In this document: positions 1-10,798 of the stretch, in pieces
How positions within the stretch are numbered: the stretch's first letter is position 1
Layout of the letters: every line of letters starts with the position of its first letter
Notes under the pieces: model-generated
Seen by the model: only the letters and a program-made list of their open reading frames with translations
Database searches by the model: none
What the model was told of the DNA's origin: nothing
Position numbers and translations under genes: made by a program
Assembly: GCA_950295325.1 (NCBI GenBank)
Contig: OX485807.1
Span: 36,424,440-36,488,439, forward strand
Length of the DNA: 64,000 nucleotides
Source of the DNA: Polytrichum commune
Taxonomy: Eukaryota > Streptophyta > Polytrichopsida > Polytrichales > Polytrichaceae
Direction: 5' to 3'

Positions 1-254
1 CTTTGATTTGATGAATATACGGTTTGCACGACCTATATAAAATGTGAACAAAGACACAATGGATTGAATGCACTCTAATGTATAGACCCCACCATGTACA
101 GAGGATCATAGATTGATGGTGATTCTTCTCACTTTTCTCTTCAACATCTCAAAAAAAATACATTTGTCTGAGTTCGTTATCACTTCAAATAGCTCTGTGC
201 AGTTTGCAAAAAGAGTGGTTTCACGAAATATCAGTAGCTGCTGCTATGTATCAG

Positions 255-2437
255 GTTTGAGGCTGTATATGCAAGTATCCTACCAGTTGAATTGAAGGGA
301 GATAAATTTCTGGAGATCTTTGGTACCCACAATGACCCAGTCACCAAAATCAAACCTAGCAAGGTCTATGCTGTCAAAGCACCAACGGCTCATCCAATTT
401 ATGAGAACTTCAGAGTTCAGGTGCTTTCCTTGATGTTGATATCTTGATTAATGCTTTATTTTTTCCCATCTGTCGTTGATGGGTGTGTTGTTGTAGACTT
501 TGTATCACCTAGGTCGACCTAATTGAAGTCAATTTTGATGTGTGCAGTCCTTCGCAATTTTGCTAACAGCCACAAACAGCAATTCTCAACTGGAAGCCTT
601 GGGGGAGCTGATGTTTCAGGTATGTGATCTACGTGGTTATCGTGTCTTGTCAATGGTTCATCAACCTTTATTACGAAGAATACACAAGAGGATTCACATT
701 CTAATTGATCCTTAAAAGTATCTCAAAAATTTATGTTTTGGTAGGGAGTTTCACCCCAGTTTTGACAGTTAATAATGTTTAAGTAGCCTTTCAAGTGGGT
801 CAAAATATCCAATTTTGTTGAAGTGAAGGGGGCCCCAATAGATGGCTATATAGACATGAAATTCATGGTAAGCTTCTGATGGCACGTAATATTGTGCTCC
901 CAAAAGAAAGACAAGTTCATATTTATGTGACCGTCTCTTAGCAAAGTCAATCGGCCCATTATAAAATGCCAAAAGCGGGGCGAAACTCCCTACCAAAACA
1001 TGACTTCTGAAAAACTTCAAGGATGACTCTAATGGAGTCGCAACTTTCTTCAATTATTTTCTCATTAGCTTTTTGATGTCTCCACCTTCCAAATCTGATA
1101 TCCCAAGCTGTTACAGTTATAACCATGTGTCAGGATATTTGAAACTTCCTTGGGATATTGCAGTCACATAATAGCTATTCAAACTGTGGGTTGGGCTCAC
1201 ACGGCACTGACCGCCTAGTTGCCCTAGTGAAGCAAAAGATACAGAAATCTGAGAGAGATAGCAGAACACTCTTTGGGGCCAAAATTACAGGAGGTGGTTG
1301 CGGAGGTACTGTTTGCATATTGGGGCGAGCAGGCATTGAGAGTAACAATCAAATTTCTGAGGTACGGGATAAGTACTCTTGCTTTGAGATCTATCATTTC
1401 ACTGCACCACTTCAAGTCTATTCCTTCATGATCTCAAAGTTCTTTAGACATTTAAGTCATCCTCTAATTCGACATGATTTTGCCTGATTCGGTTGCTGAT
1501 CTTAAGCATACTCCTATACTTGAGTGGTATGAGGTTTTGTGTGGCTCCAAGAATGGATACCAAAAAGACATGTGTTTAGAGTGAACCGCGTGCAGAATAT
1601 TATATCCATTCTAGGCTCAATAATCAACATGTTTGGGGGATCTATATGACCATTTAAAGAGCACAAGAATCTTCACTCTGATATTCATATGAGCTCTAAA
1701 AATTATAGGGAAAGTGGCCAACCTCGATTTGGATTTGCTAACAATCTTCTATTAATTGCATGTTTCACATCTTAGGAAAAAGTATCCATTTAAGACCCAT
1801 CCACCTTATTGCAACAAGGTGGGTTGTGGAAACCCAAACAAATAAAGTTACCTTTTTAACTAAAAGGGACATTTTGTCAGGAGTTGGTACCCTATGATTT
1901 CCATTGGTTGTTTGGCATACAAAATCAATATTTCTTTCCACTTGTGGTGCATATAGGTACTTGGAGGAAGTGTTTGAATTTTAATGAAGAGAAAAATATC
2001 TTAGGTGTATCACCTATAGATGTCTGATCACTTTGTGTATCACCTATAGATTAACTGACTACTGGCAAACGTGTGACACCAAAAGCAATTTGGTGCAATG
2101 GGCGCCATCATCATGATTATATGATGTACTACTAAATGTACTAAATGTACTAAATGTACTAAATGTACTACTAGAACCTGATGAGGTAGGAAGTAGGGCA
2201 GCAACGTGCCATACCAAGTTCGCCCATGTTAAGTTCATTGGATGCCACTTTGGTTGTGGTGATAACCACTGTTTTGAGAGGAAATTTTGACAGTTTGATG
2301 GACGTTCCACATTATCCTTGCAGATTCAGGAGAGCTACAAGACTGCAACAGGTCATCATCCTTACATTTTTAGAGGATCCTCCATGGGAGCAGGCCAATT
2401 TGGATTTCTTCGAATTCGTCGGAGGAGCATCACATGA
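255..2437 (+). CDS. L-arabinokinase-like GHMP kinase, C-terminal exons (5' end outside window)
   Basis: Four exons splice in frame on GT-AG borders: 255-420, 548-619, 1164-1361 and 2324-2437 (stop TGA at 2435-2437). They encode the end of a GHMP-superfamily sugar kinase: HNDPVTKIKP, APTAHPIYENFRVQ, SHNSYSNCGLGSHGTDRLV, then the glycine-rich GAKITGGGCGGTVCILGR and the ending GSSMGAGQFGFLRIRRR. This is the order I know from plant arabinokinase (ARA1), which phosphorylates L-arabinose for UDP-arabinose salvage in the cytosol. The GHMP motif 3 (KITGGGCGG) is intact. The glycosyltransferase-like N-terminal half usual in the family must lie left of position 1. All visible splice phases close, so the gene is probably functional. 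Galactokinase is the nearest alternative; the C-terminal order favours arabinokinase. Confidence 0.88.
736..998. mobile_element. Small terminal-inverted-repeat element (MITE-like) in an arabinokinase intron
   Basis: The intron 620-1163 contains a 263-bp segment whose two ends are inverted copies of about 32 bp, both beginning TTTTGGTAGGGAGTTTC and differing at a few positions. No clear target-site duplication can be fixed (ATG may flank both sides). The interior encodes nothing convincing. I infer a non-autonomous DNA transposon that the host splices out with the intron. Confidence 0.6.
2127..2173. repeat. 9-bp minisatellite (ACTAAATGT)n
   Basis: About four and a half uninterrupted copies of ACTAAATGT lie inside the last arabinokinase intron, about 150 bp before the final acceptor. 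A direct repeat of GTGTATCACCTATAGAT lies just upstream at about 2008 and 2036. Confidence 0.85.
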
Positions 2438-2949
2438 AGAAGCACACCTGCTGTACTGAATGTCCATTTCAACACGTACCCTAAAAGATCAGCTGGGGAT
2501 ACTTATGAATCATTATAACATCATCCAATCTTATGTGCTATACAAGGAGAGAATTATGTACGTAATTATATTGATTAAAGTCAACTAAGTCCATTATAAG
2601 CAACATGCGATTTTAGATTGACTTGCAGATGTGGAGATGGTAAGTGTCTTGAGGATGGACAAATGTGGACATTTACCAACTTCATATTCCTCAACTGGAT
2701 GATGATGACAATAAAATCAATCTTCAGGCAAGCTGAATTATGTAACTACACACAAGACTAATGTCCTGAGATATTTTGAAAATTAAGAACTACTTCAGAA
2801 GTGTCTGTAGGATACAACCTTATTATTTGAATAAGCATATGTACAGTCCAAGACAAGGATGAACCAACCTACAGAATGCATGTCATCGTTTGCAGGTTAA
2901 GTCAACTTGTTTAAGATTTTTTGAACTTTGGCAAATGGGTGGTACACTC

Positions 2950-4861
2950 TTATAGAAGCAGAGACGCCCAAGCACCAAGAAACGCAAAACCTCCAAAAGG
3001 AGCTGGCAACGACAGGCTTTTATCCTCACAAAGAGCCGTCACATAACACCTGCATAAAAAATTCACATCTCAACTATAGCCGAAAAAAAGGTGCAGAAAG
3101 TGTAGCAGCACCACACATGCAAGCAAACTTGTCCGAAACCATAGCAAGAAAATGCAGTAAGAACATGCAATCTGTCCTGATTCTGTAATTTAGAAAAGAC
3201 TGCAAAACTTGCAAGTGTCTCATCATGGGCACCAAAATTATCACAATTGAGAAAGCAAAAATAACTTACGATCCTGAGAAGGCGACAATTCCAAACGTCA
3301 AAAGTCCTCCAAACTGTAGATGAAAATTATCAGCAAAGGTTGGGGCCCAAGTATTTGGATGGAATGACACCAATAAAGAAATGAGAGGGCAACATAAATC
3401 TAGTGCCACAAGGGGGAATGACCACCAGTACTGTAGAGGGCTCTCTATTCGGACTAGAAATAATGATTTTATCCTCAAATTATGCCAAGTTTCATTCCTA
3501 AATTGGTTAAGACTTCAATCCCAAGTGGAAACTACAGTCCTTTCAACACAAAACGGGGAGATGAGGAGCTAACCACATGAGGTCGTTTTGTTATGGGCGC
3601 AGCGAGAAGGGCTGTTGTATGGACAAGGTGATAAAGACTTGCTGTCTGCCAGACCTGCAAATTGCAATACATGCATTGACACACGCTGGTGGTTAATTAG
3701 CACAACAAAAAACAATCAATCTTGGCAAATGTATAACATATTAAACACACTACCATTCACCATATATGCATATGATAATTGCAGAGCTGAGCTGCAGAGC
3801 CATAGTCAATAAAAGCACCCATGGAGAAGCTACTCCTCCTCAGCTCTATGACCTTACAACTAAAAGCATAAGAAACATTGCAATGTAGTTCCCACTGAAG
3901 AGCAGGCATGATGATGAATCCACTCCGCACTTACATCTTTGTAAATAGGGTTTTCTGGCTTGAATAAATGCGCTCCATATGTGCCCATACCTATTGCTGC
4001 CAAGCCTGAACATGTGCAACGATAAACTTACACATCATACTGAAGTTTACTTCAGAATTTCGTTCACAAAGATTTCAGGCTGACAGACCTTATGAGCGTA
4101 GTTCTAAAATTCAGACCAGAATTGCCCAGCTAGAATCCGAAGACTTTGGACATCACATAGGTTCAGCGCTTGCAGGTTTGGTGGGCCAAGGTAAGAGAAT
4201 TTGGACTCTCACATGTGCCTGTGATTGTGGAGCTTTGGTTCCTCCATTTTTGGGTTGAGTTTCAAGTTCAAGTCCAAACTTTAACATATAGTCGTCGGAC
4301 TTGAAAATTCTACAAGTTTAATTTCAGGCTTGAATCAATTCAAAAGAAGTGGGGACCACCTTGAGACAAAGCTTCACTATTTAAAGCTCATGGCTCATGG
4401 GCTCAAGGCTTTTACCTTGGCCTTACAACATTGCAAAGGTTGAGGTTGAGCTCAAGGCTGTCATGTATGGCAATCCTACCATTGTACTTGAAGCAATGTT
4501 GAGAAACCTCATCATCTCCCACACCGCAGTTTCCAAATTCAAATACGGTGGACATGATGTGAGATGCTATTCAAACCAGTTTACTTCAACATTATAACAT
4601 TCTAACGTTCCCAAAATGGATGTACAATCATACCAGCTGGCATCTAATTGCGAGTGAATAAGCCATCAAACTCCAACCAAAGCACGTACCAGAGACGGCA
4701 GCCACTTTGTGCCAGATGAGACCCTGCGCCATTTTGGCTCTCCAGGTGGGCGGCGAAGAGGAATATTCTTCTACAATCGATTCCTGAAGCAAAGGCGCTT
4801 CGAGTTCGGGAGGGTTTTGGGACTGTTGCTCTTGCTCCGACTCCATGGGACTCTTCGCCAT
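2950..4861 (-). CDS. TMEM256/DUF423 family small membrane protein, five exons
   Basis: Minus-strand exons 4861-4690, 4005-3935, 3654-3574, 3313-3270 and 3049-2950 join with matching phases (1, 0, 0, 2) and end at TAA, giving about 155 residues. The order matches DUF423/TMEM256: WHKVAAVSG, then GLAAIGMGTYGAHLFKPENP, VWQTASLYHLVHTTALLAAP, FGGLLTFGIVAFSGS and APFGGFAFLGAWASLLL. These are short membrane proteins with several hydrophobic helices and poorly defined function. The start at 4861 adds a hydrophilic acidic extension of about 47 residues (MAKSPMESEQEQQ...). Internal methionines at residues 6 and 44 are alternative starts. The gene is convergent with the arabinokinase gene, about 510 bp between stops. 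The intact splicing suggests a live gene. Confidence 0.88.
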
Positions 4862-5109
4862 AGCTCCACAACTGCTTCAGCTTCGGTAGTCTAACCCTAA
4901 AACCATGTCCACGTAGTAGGTGCCAATTCATACCTTGCAGGTACATACCACTGTAGGATCAGATTCCTCCATTACGTAGATTTCAGAGCCTCTCCACGTG
5001 TTGCCATTAAGTCCATAGTTGATTGGGTCCCATTTAACCGCTCACTAGGGTCATGTAATGTCGACATGAATGAGATCTATATTTTTAAGGTGAACAAAGG
5101 TATTAAGGC

Positions 5110-5480
5110 CGATACCACATGAGTGGCAGCCTGGGAGGAGGTAAAGCCTAGGGTAAAGCCTAGGGTGGGGGGTGGCACGTCAGCCGCTGCCCCTGACCCC
5201 CACCACACTCTGCCGGGGAGTGAGGGAGCTCGGAGTAGGAGCGGGGAGTGAGGGTGCTGGAGGAGACGCCATATGGTGGTCCCGCCATCTGATGTGGCAC
5301 GGCAGGTGAGCACTGCCAGTGTATTTTCCCTGGTAGAGTCTCCCTGCCGCTCGGGGATGCCACCGGGGATAGCCTCTCACCTGCCTGCCCTTGGTGTGGT
5401 AAGTGGCAGGTGGGCTCGGCCAATGGGGGCAAGCAGTACGGCCTGCCTACCCCCCATGTGGTACCCCCCTAAGGTTTAAG
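5110..5480. other. GC-rich block without a recognised gene
   Basis: About 370 bp clearly richer in G+C than its AT-rich surroundings, open in several frames on both strands, with a short direct repeat (AAAGCCTAGGGT) at about 5143-5166. The translations are proline/serine/glycine rich and match no family I know. It abuts the fold-back repeat at 5471. It may be a captured promoter or first-exon fragment, or the GC-rich end of a transposon. Confidence 0.4.
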
Positions 5481-5805
5481 GTTGAGGCATTTAAAATCAA
5501 TAAAATAAGAGAGTTGGCGTCTCTTTAGGAGTAATAATGGGAAATTATTTTTCTTGCAAAGAATAACAAATTCTAAGGAGAATGTTAAAATGAATAACCT
5601 ATAGATCGACTATGTGTTACCCTAAACTTTGTGGCTTCAAAATTTGTAGCGATTTCCAAATTCATGAAAAATAAATAATTTTTTTTTGCATTCTTCCTTG
5701 TTTCTCTTTGCAAGAAAAATAATCCCCAGTTATTACTCCTCCTAAGCAAATGCAAACTCTCTCATTTTTATCGGTTATAGATGCCTCAACCTTAACCCTT
5801 GAAGG
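5471..5805. repeat. Fold-back inverted repeat with ~100-bp arms
   Basis: The segment 5471-5567 and the reverse complement of about 5700-5805 are diverged copies of each other. Shared blocks are TTAAGGTTGAGGCAT, GAGAGAGTT-like, AGGAGTAATAA and TTATTTTTCTTGCAAAGA. Arms are roughly 75-80% alike by eye, with a loop of about 130 bp. This is the structure of a fold-back or MITE-type element; no target duplication was resolved. The following stretch to about 6470 shows no gene. Confidence 0.6.
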
Positions 5806-6479
5806 TCAGAGGGTGATTCTAAATAAAAATAATGAGTTGACTTAATCAAATAAACTTAAGACTTTCAACACTAATTGCCGTATTTACACCCTAATTTCAT
5901 AATTAAATCTAATGAAATTGTGGGAGTTTCTTAACCCCCTTCATGCCATAATCTTTGTCTTACGTGATTTCCACCTCAAGTTTAGTTTCATTTAGAATTC
6001 CCATTGTCATGTAGAAGAAGAACTCCGGTCTCCGGAGGGGGCCAGTGTGAATAAAGTGTCTGTTCATAGAACATCCTAGGCCATGCCCTAGGGCAATGGC
6101 GTTAGATGTAAAACTACTTCACCCTTGGCATGGAGTAAATACGATAATTTAGTTACTAATAATCGTTACTAGTAACCGGTAGCATGTAACCATCTTTAGC
6201 CAAAAGACATCTAGTATTCATGGCACTACTTTAGGGCCCAAGCCATAGTGGGGTGTAGGATAATTTATTGCTTATGGTAAGTCTTGGAGGTTTGTGATAG
6301 GTTGTCAGTTCTCTAGTCTACATTTATGAACTAATATTGAGTGTGCATATTGTGTGGCAATTATGTTAATTTGCTTAAATGTACTTCTGATTTTCATGAT
6401 AGGGAGTTTAAATATTGTTTCCAGTTTGTTCATTGATGGGATGTGTGTTGTGGCCCTTGCAGCTGCGATTAATACCATG

Positions 6480-7760
6480 AGTGGGGCTACATTCCACCCC
6501 CTGTTTTGATGTTGTTGATGAGCGGTTGGTATTTTATGGTTTTCCTATTGAGAGTTTCTCCAACAAATATGTCATTACAATATGTAAATTCTATAAATTG
6601 TATGGTGAGTTCTGGTGCAAGGGTTTCTCGCGGAGGATGCTTATACAGGTGGCCAATGGCGCATAGTATATCAAGTTTAAGTTTGGCAAAACAATGGCAT
6701 CTTTGGGCACCACATGTGCACAGCAATAGCCATGGTGGCACTGTGTTTTCTTGAGGTAGTTCATTATGCGTTCCTGCATTCATAAGTGTATAATGTCTTG
6801 ATATTTTGATTGAGAGAATGAGTTTAGTAGTTTACGTATTTCCCATGCAACTTTATTGTGTCTATTTGTTATTAGTGCATGGATGTGTTGTTGTTTGCAT
6901 TTAAGTAGTATATGTAATTATGTATTCGCCTTTGATGAGTTGCAGATGAGGCATGTTTTTTATGGGTAGGCTTCTCTACCAAAGAAGAGTTGCTTTCGGG
7001 CATGACCCATATACTGTCTAATTCGGATTTTTATTAGGCATGTTTTTTTGTTTATCCGTGACAACGGGGTTTGTCCAAAAGTCATTTGATAATATTTTAT
7101 CAATGTCCATGTTCTTGAACCATTTGTGTAGTTGGTGTGTTTGACCTGCTATAATTGCTAAGTTGTGTCCTTTGTCATGTTTGAGGATGTGTTTTCCGAG
7201 GTGTCTAATGGGTCCTTTGTCTGGTGTCTCTTGCATGGAGTGCCACCAATCTTTTTGGAAGTAGTATGGTGTAGGGTGTGCGTGTTCGTATGGTGTTGCG
7301 GCGTCTCTGTGATCTAGTTCACGTCCTTGTTTGGCTAGTGCGTATGCCTGCTCATTACCACTGATGTTTGTGTGGGCCTTTATTTTGTGAAGTGTGGTGA
7401 TTTGTGTGCGGGATATTAACATTTTAATCATATTTTTTAGGATGTCTTTGTCCAGGTGGCTATTATGTAGGGTGGGGTGTTTGAGTTGGGTATTTAAGAG
7501 GTAAAGGACATTGAGGCAATTTGTGAATATATGGGCCGGTTTGTCACGGTGTGTTGTTGTGAGGAGTTGTAGGGTGTGGTTTATGGCCATCATTATGCTT
7601 GTAATATGTTTTGTAGTCCTAGTAGTCTTTCTACAATTTTTAGGTCTTTGAAAGGGTTATACATAACGTATCCCATTTTTCCCTGTTTTCATTGTCCATT
7701 ATTTGTTCCTTTAGGTGGTTTGAATGACCCGTCTGTGTAGTAGCAAAATTATGGCGGATA
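6480..7760 (-). pseudogene. Decayed LINE (non-LTR retrotransposon) RNase H and C-terminal region
   Basis: Read on the minus strand, the region opens with YYTDGSFKPPKG at about 7740 (start of an RNase H fold), has an in-frame stop, shifts frame near 7600, then runs open to 7018: HIFTNCLNVLYLLN, ITTLHKIKAHTNISGNEQA, KDWWHSMQETPDKGPIRHLG. A further segment in another frame (about 6980-6487) carries CLICNSSKA and PPWLLLCTCGAQRCHC. This RNase H plus downstream cysteine-rich tail is a LINE-type pol C-terminus. Catalytic positions look damaged: the acidic residue expected before the first long helix is absent, FTD is FTN, and QAD is QAY. No reverse transcriptase remains. The flank 7760-8636 shows no gene. 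Confidence 0.65.
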
Positions 7761-8636
7761 TTTAAGGGGTAGGCATCGTTTTGGGTTGATAATCAATGAG
7801 AAATATGGGGTTTGAATGATCGGGGGGAGGGGGGGTATATGAGTTTAGCCCATTTTGATTGGTATGTACTTTAAAAGTCTCATTCCAATCTTGAAGTAGG
7901 GCCAATCTTTAATGTTCAATGGTTCATAACATTAAGTAGCAATGCTACTAAGGTTTCCTTTGGGTCCGCGAGCAAGTACAAGGTAAATGTATATAAAGTG
8001 AAAAAATGACTAGAAAATGTAGGTAAAAACTAGGCTAAGTAAAGATAAAATGCACAAATTTAGTTTCTTACACAAAGTGCAAGCAATTAATAAAAAAATA
8101 TTTTCAGATTTAGACTAGTATCCAACTTAAAGCAATACCTAATTTAGCATGCGTTCCCAAGAAAGCATTTCCAAAGAGGCTTCCAAGAAACTCCATGGAG
8201 AGACCCTCTTTTTCAATCTCCCTTTCTCCACAATCTCCCCAAAACCCCAACCTTCTTATCCAAGTTGTGTACCATCGCCATTCCACTAGAAGGAATCATG
8301 TCCAAATCAACCCTCCTTTGCGGTGATGGCATGGTCTGTGTCCACTGCCATTCTGATTAAAATCCGCACTCTGATTGCCGCCACGACTGCAGTTCGGGTA
8401 TATGTCAGCAAATGTTGGGTGTAACTTGGTTTAGTTGGGTGATGGTTGCGATGTCAGCTCGGTCGGTTGACCGCCACTGTTTTGGTAGCCTTTGGGTGGC
8501 GTTCTTTGTACATTGGTTTTGGGTTTTGGGCATAGGGTTGCAAGCAAGTTGGCATTCATGGGTTGCACAATGCACTGCCGAGGGTGGCCACTATATGTGG
8601 GTGGCTTGGCACCCATGTTGGGTGTCATTGGCACCC

Positions 8637-10737
8637 TGTGAGGCCAAACCCCCCACCCTTAAGCGTCCGTAGTCCGAGTAGTGGGTTTGGGCTCACATTC
8701 CTCCGCGGTATTGGATTTGGACTTGGATGAGTCCATAGTGCAAGGTTCACCCTTCAAGTGGTCTTGGATTTAACTGGAATTTCACTTTTAACAACTCAAT
8801 GTACAATTTCAATACGTATGTGGAGAATGCACAAGTTAACTATGTTATTTTAACCTCCTTATGCTCGGGTGCTATTTTGTCTTTGTTTGCTTCTAACGTC
8901 CATCCAGCCGCTTTAGCTACACAAGCCCTTAAGGATATCCCTCTCCTAAATGGAGTCCGTGCCGTTGACTCTATACTACCACTTGAACTATCACTTGTGT
9001 ATTCCGTATCGCTACTATAAGAGGTCTCACTTGGTGTCTCCATACCGTACATAAGCCTTTAAGTATTAAGAAATACTTATGTGACTTATGTCAATCTCTC
9101 CCTCGCACCTTTGGTCTTTGCTTCCTTTGTCTTGCCATCGCGAGAGTGCTCCACATTCTCCATTAATTTGTGCATGTGGTTTATTTTTAAAGAGAGGATG
9201 CAAGTGTTAAAAAAAACACTATTCTCTATAGTCAATCTCAAATACATTTACTTGTGAAAGCCACCATAACACTAACTAGCATAATGTAACTAACTACTTG
9301 TCTATGAGCTAATTAGGTAGGCTATCTACTAAGCTCCTTCATGAACCCATCTCTTTACTTTCTAATTACATAAACCTAGCTCCTTCATAAACCCAGCTCC
9401 TTCATGAACCCAGCTCCTTAGCTTCTAACTAAACAAACTCAGGTCCTTCATAAACCCAGCTCTTTACTTTCTAACTAAACAAACCCAGCTCCTTCATAAA
9501 CCCAGCTCCTTCATGAACCCACAACTTTGTAGTTGTAATCCCCAACTACCTCACTAATTATTCAAGCCCTTAACTAATCTTCCTACCTAATTTCCCTAAT
9601 TCTACTAACAACCCCTTTCTAATCACACAATTCTTCTCTAATCCTAAAATCCTAAAATCCTAGAGAGGAGAGGGGGAGAGAGAATTTCCTAACTTCACTA
9701 AGACTAACTAATCCACACAAGTATATTTTTGCACTCATCACAACATCAAGTGCTCAACTCTTAAACATGGAACTTGTAACCACGTGTATTCAAAACATGA
9801 ACTTTAAGTACCACAAATTGGAATCATGAATTAACTTTAAAATCCTTCACGTCAACACTAATTCTACCAAGAGGTCAAGCCCTCTTCAAGGCTAACAAGC
9901 CTTGGCTCTCAAACTAAAAACTAAGCACACACATGTGCTCCAATATGGCTTCCCACACCCACACTTATAACTCGTGGGGTGCCTTGGAGCACAAAGGAAA
10001 GAGAGGATGAGTGAGGGAAGAATGAGGGATTATATAGTAAGCTTGAGGGGGTGAGCACCCTCAAGGCTCACGATAAGCCCTTGAGATTTCCTCCTACTTA
10101 GTAGGCGCCAATCCTATCTTCTAAGCCTTCCTCCCTCAAATGATCAACAAGGATCCTAATTCGAACATTTAACTAGCCTTGGCTTTCTACCTACCACACT
10201 TTACCAAACTTGGGATGCTTCAACCCAAACTTAGCCTCCTTCGCTTTCCGCCGCCATAACTTTCTCCCCTTACTTTCCCAAATCGTCGCTCACCACTTAA
10301 TTCAAACCACGATGCTTAACTCGTGATTTGATTGGTGCTTTGAGAATTTGCTTATCCTCCACCTTGCATTCTTCCTTGGGCCTTCCCCATTAAGTGGCCA
10401 TGATGAGGTGGTCCACTTGTGCGCTCCATGTGATCCTCCATTCATCCCAATTCGAATGCACTTGCCTCTTGAGTCACTTTGGTTGTCTCCATCCATTTGT
10501 ACTAGCCTACTCACTAACTACTCAATCCAAGTTCTCCTTACCTACCCTCATTCACTCAAATCCTTCCGAAGGTAAAAACACAATAACAACTCACATCCTA
10601 GCCTCTTACAACATGGTACTTCTAAGACTAACATTTCACTCTTTTTATATTTTTGTGAAGTAACATGCTACTTCAAAGTGCATCAACTAACGTTTCAAGG
10701 GTCTAAGACTAAATGTGGGCACCCTTTTGGGCTCACA
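8637..10737 (-). repeat. 3' LTR (sense of gag-pol) of the young gypsy element
   Basis: Begins TGTGAGGCCAAACC and ends TTGGGCTCACA on the + strand. It contains a minisatellite-like region (9338-9523) built from AGCTCCTTCATGAACCCA-type units. A TATA-like stretch (TATATAGT) lies near 10035. Short frames inside the LTR are present identically in both copies and look incidental. Confidence 0.95.
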
Positions 10738-10798
10738 TAATTGGCGACCATCGGGGGATGAATCCAAACATCTCTTGCTCCAAGGGTAAGTTGCCTAG

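Noticed and set aside
769-1053. 94-codon minus-strand frame in the arabinokinase intron
   Set aside because: It lies within the inverted-repeat element at 736-998 and its flank and shows no protein family signal.
5077-5479. Pro/Ser-rich ORFs on both strands
   Set aside because: Open because of high GC content; no start context, splice sites or family motif.
8799-9052. Short opposing ORFs inside the gypsy LTR, repeated at 18110-18363
   Set aside because: They recur only because the LTRs are duplicated; low-complexity Ser-rich translation with no family match.
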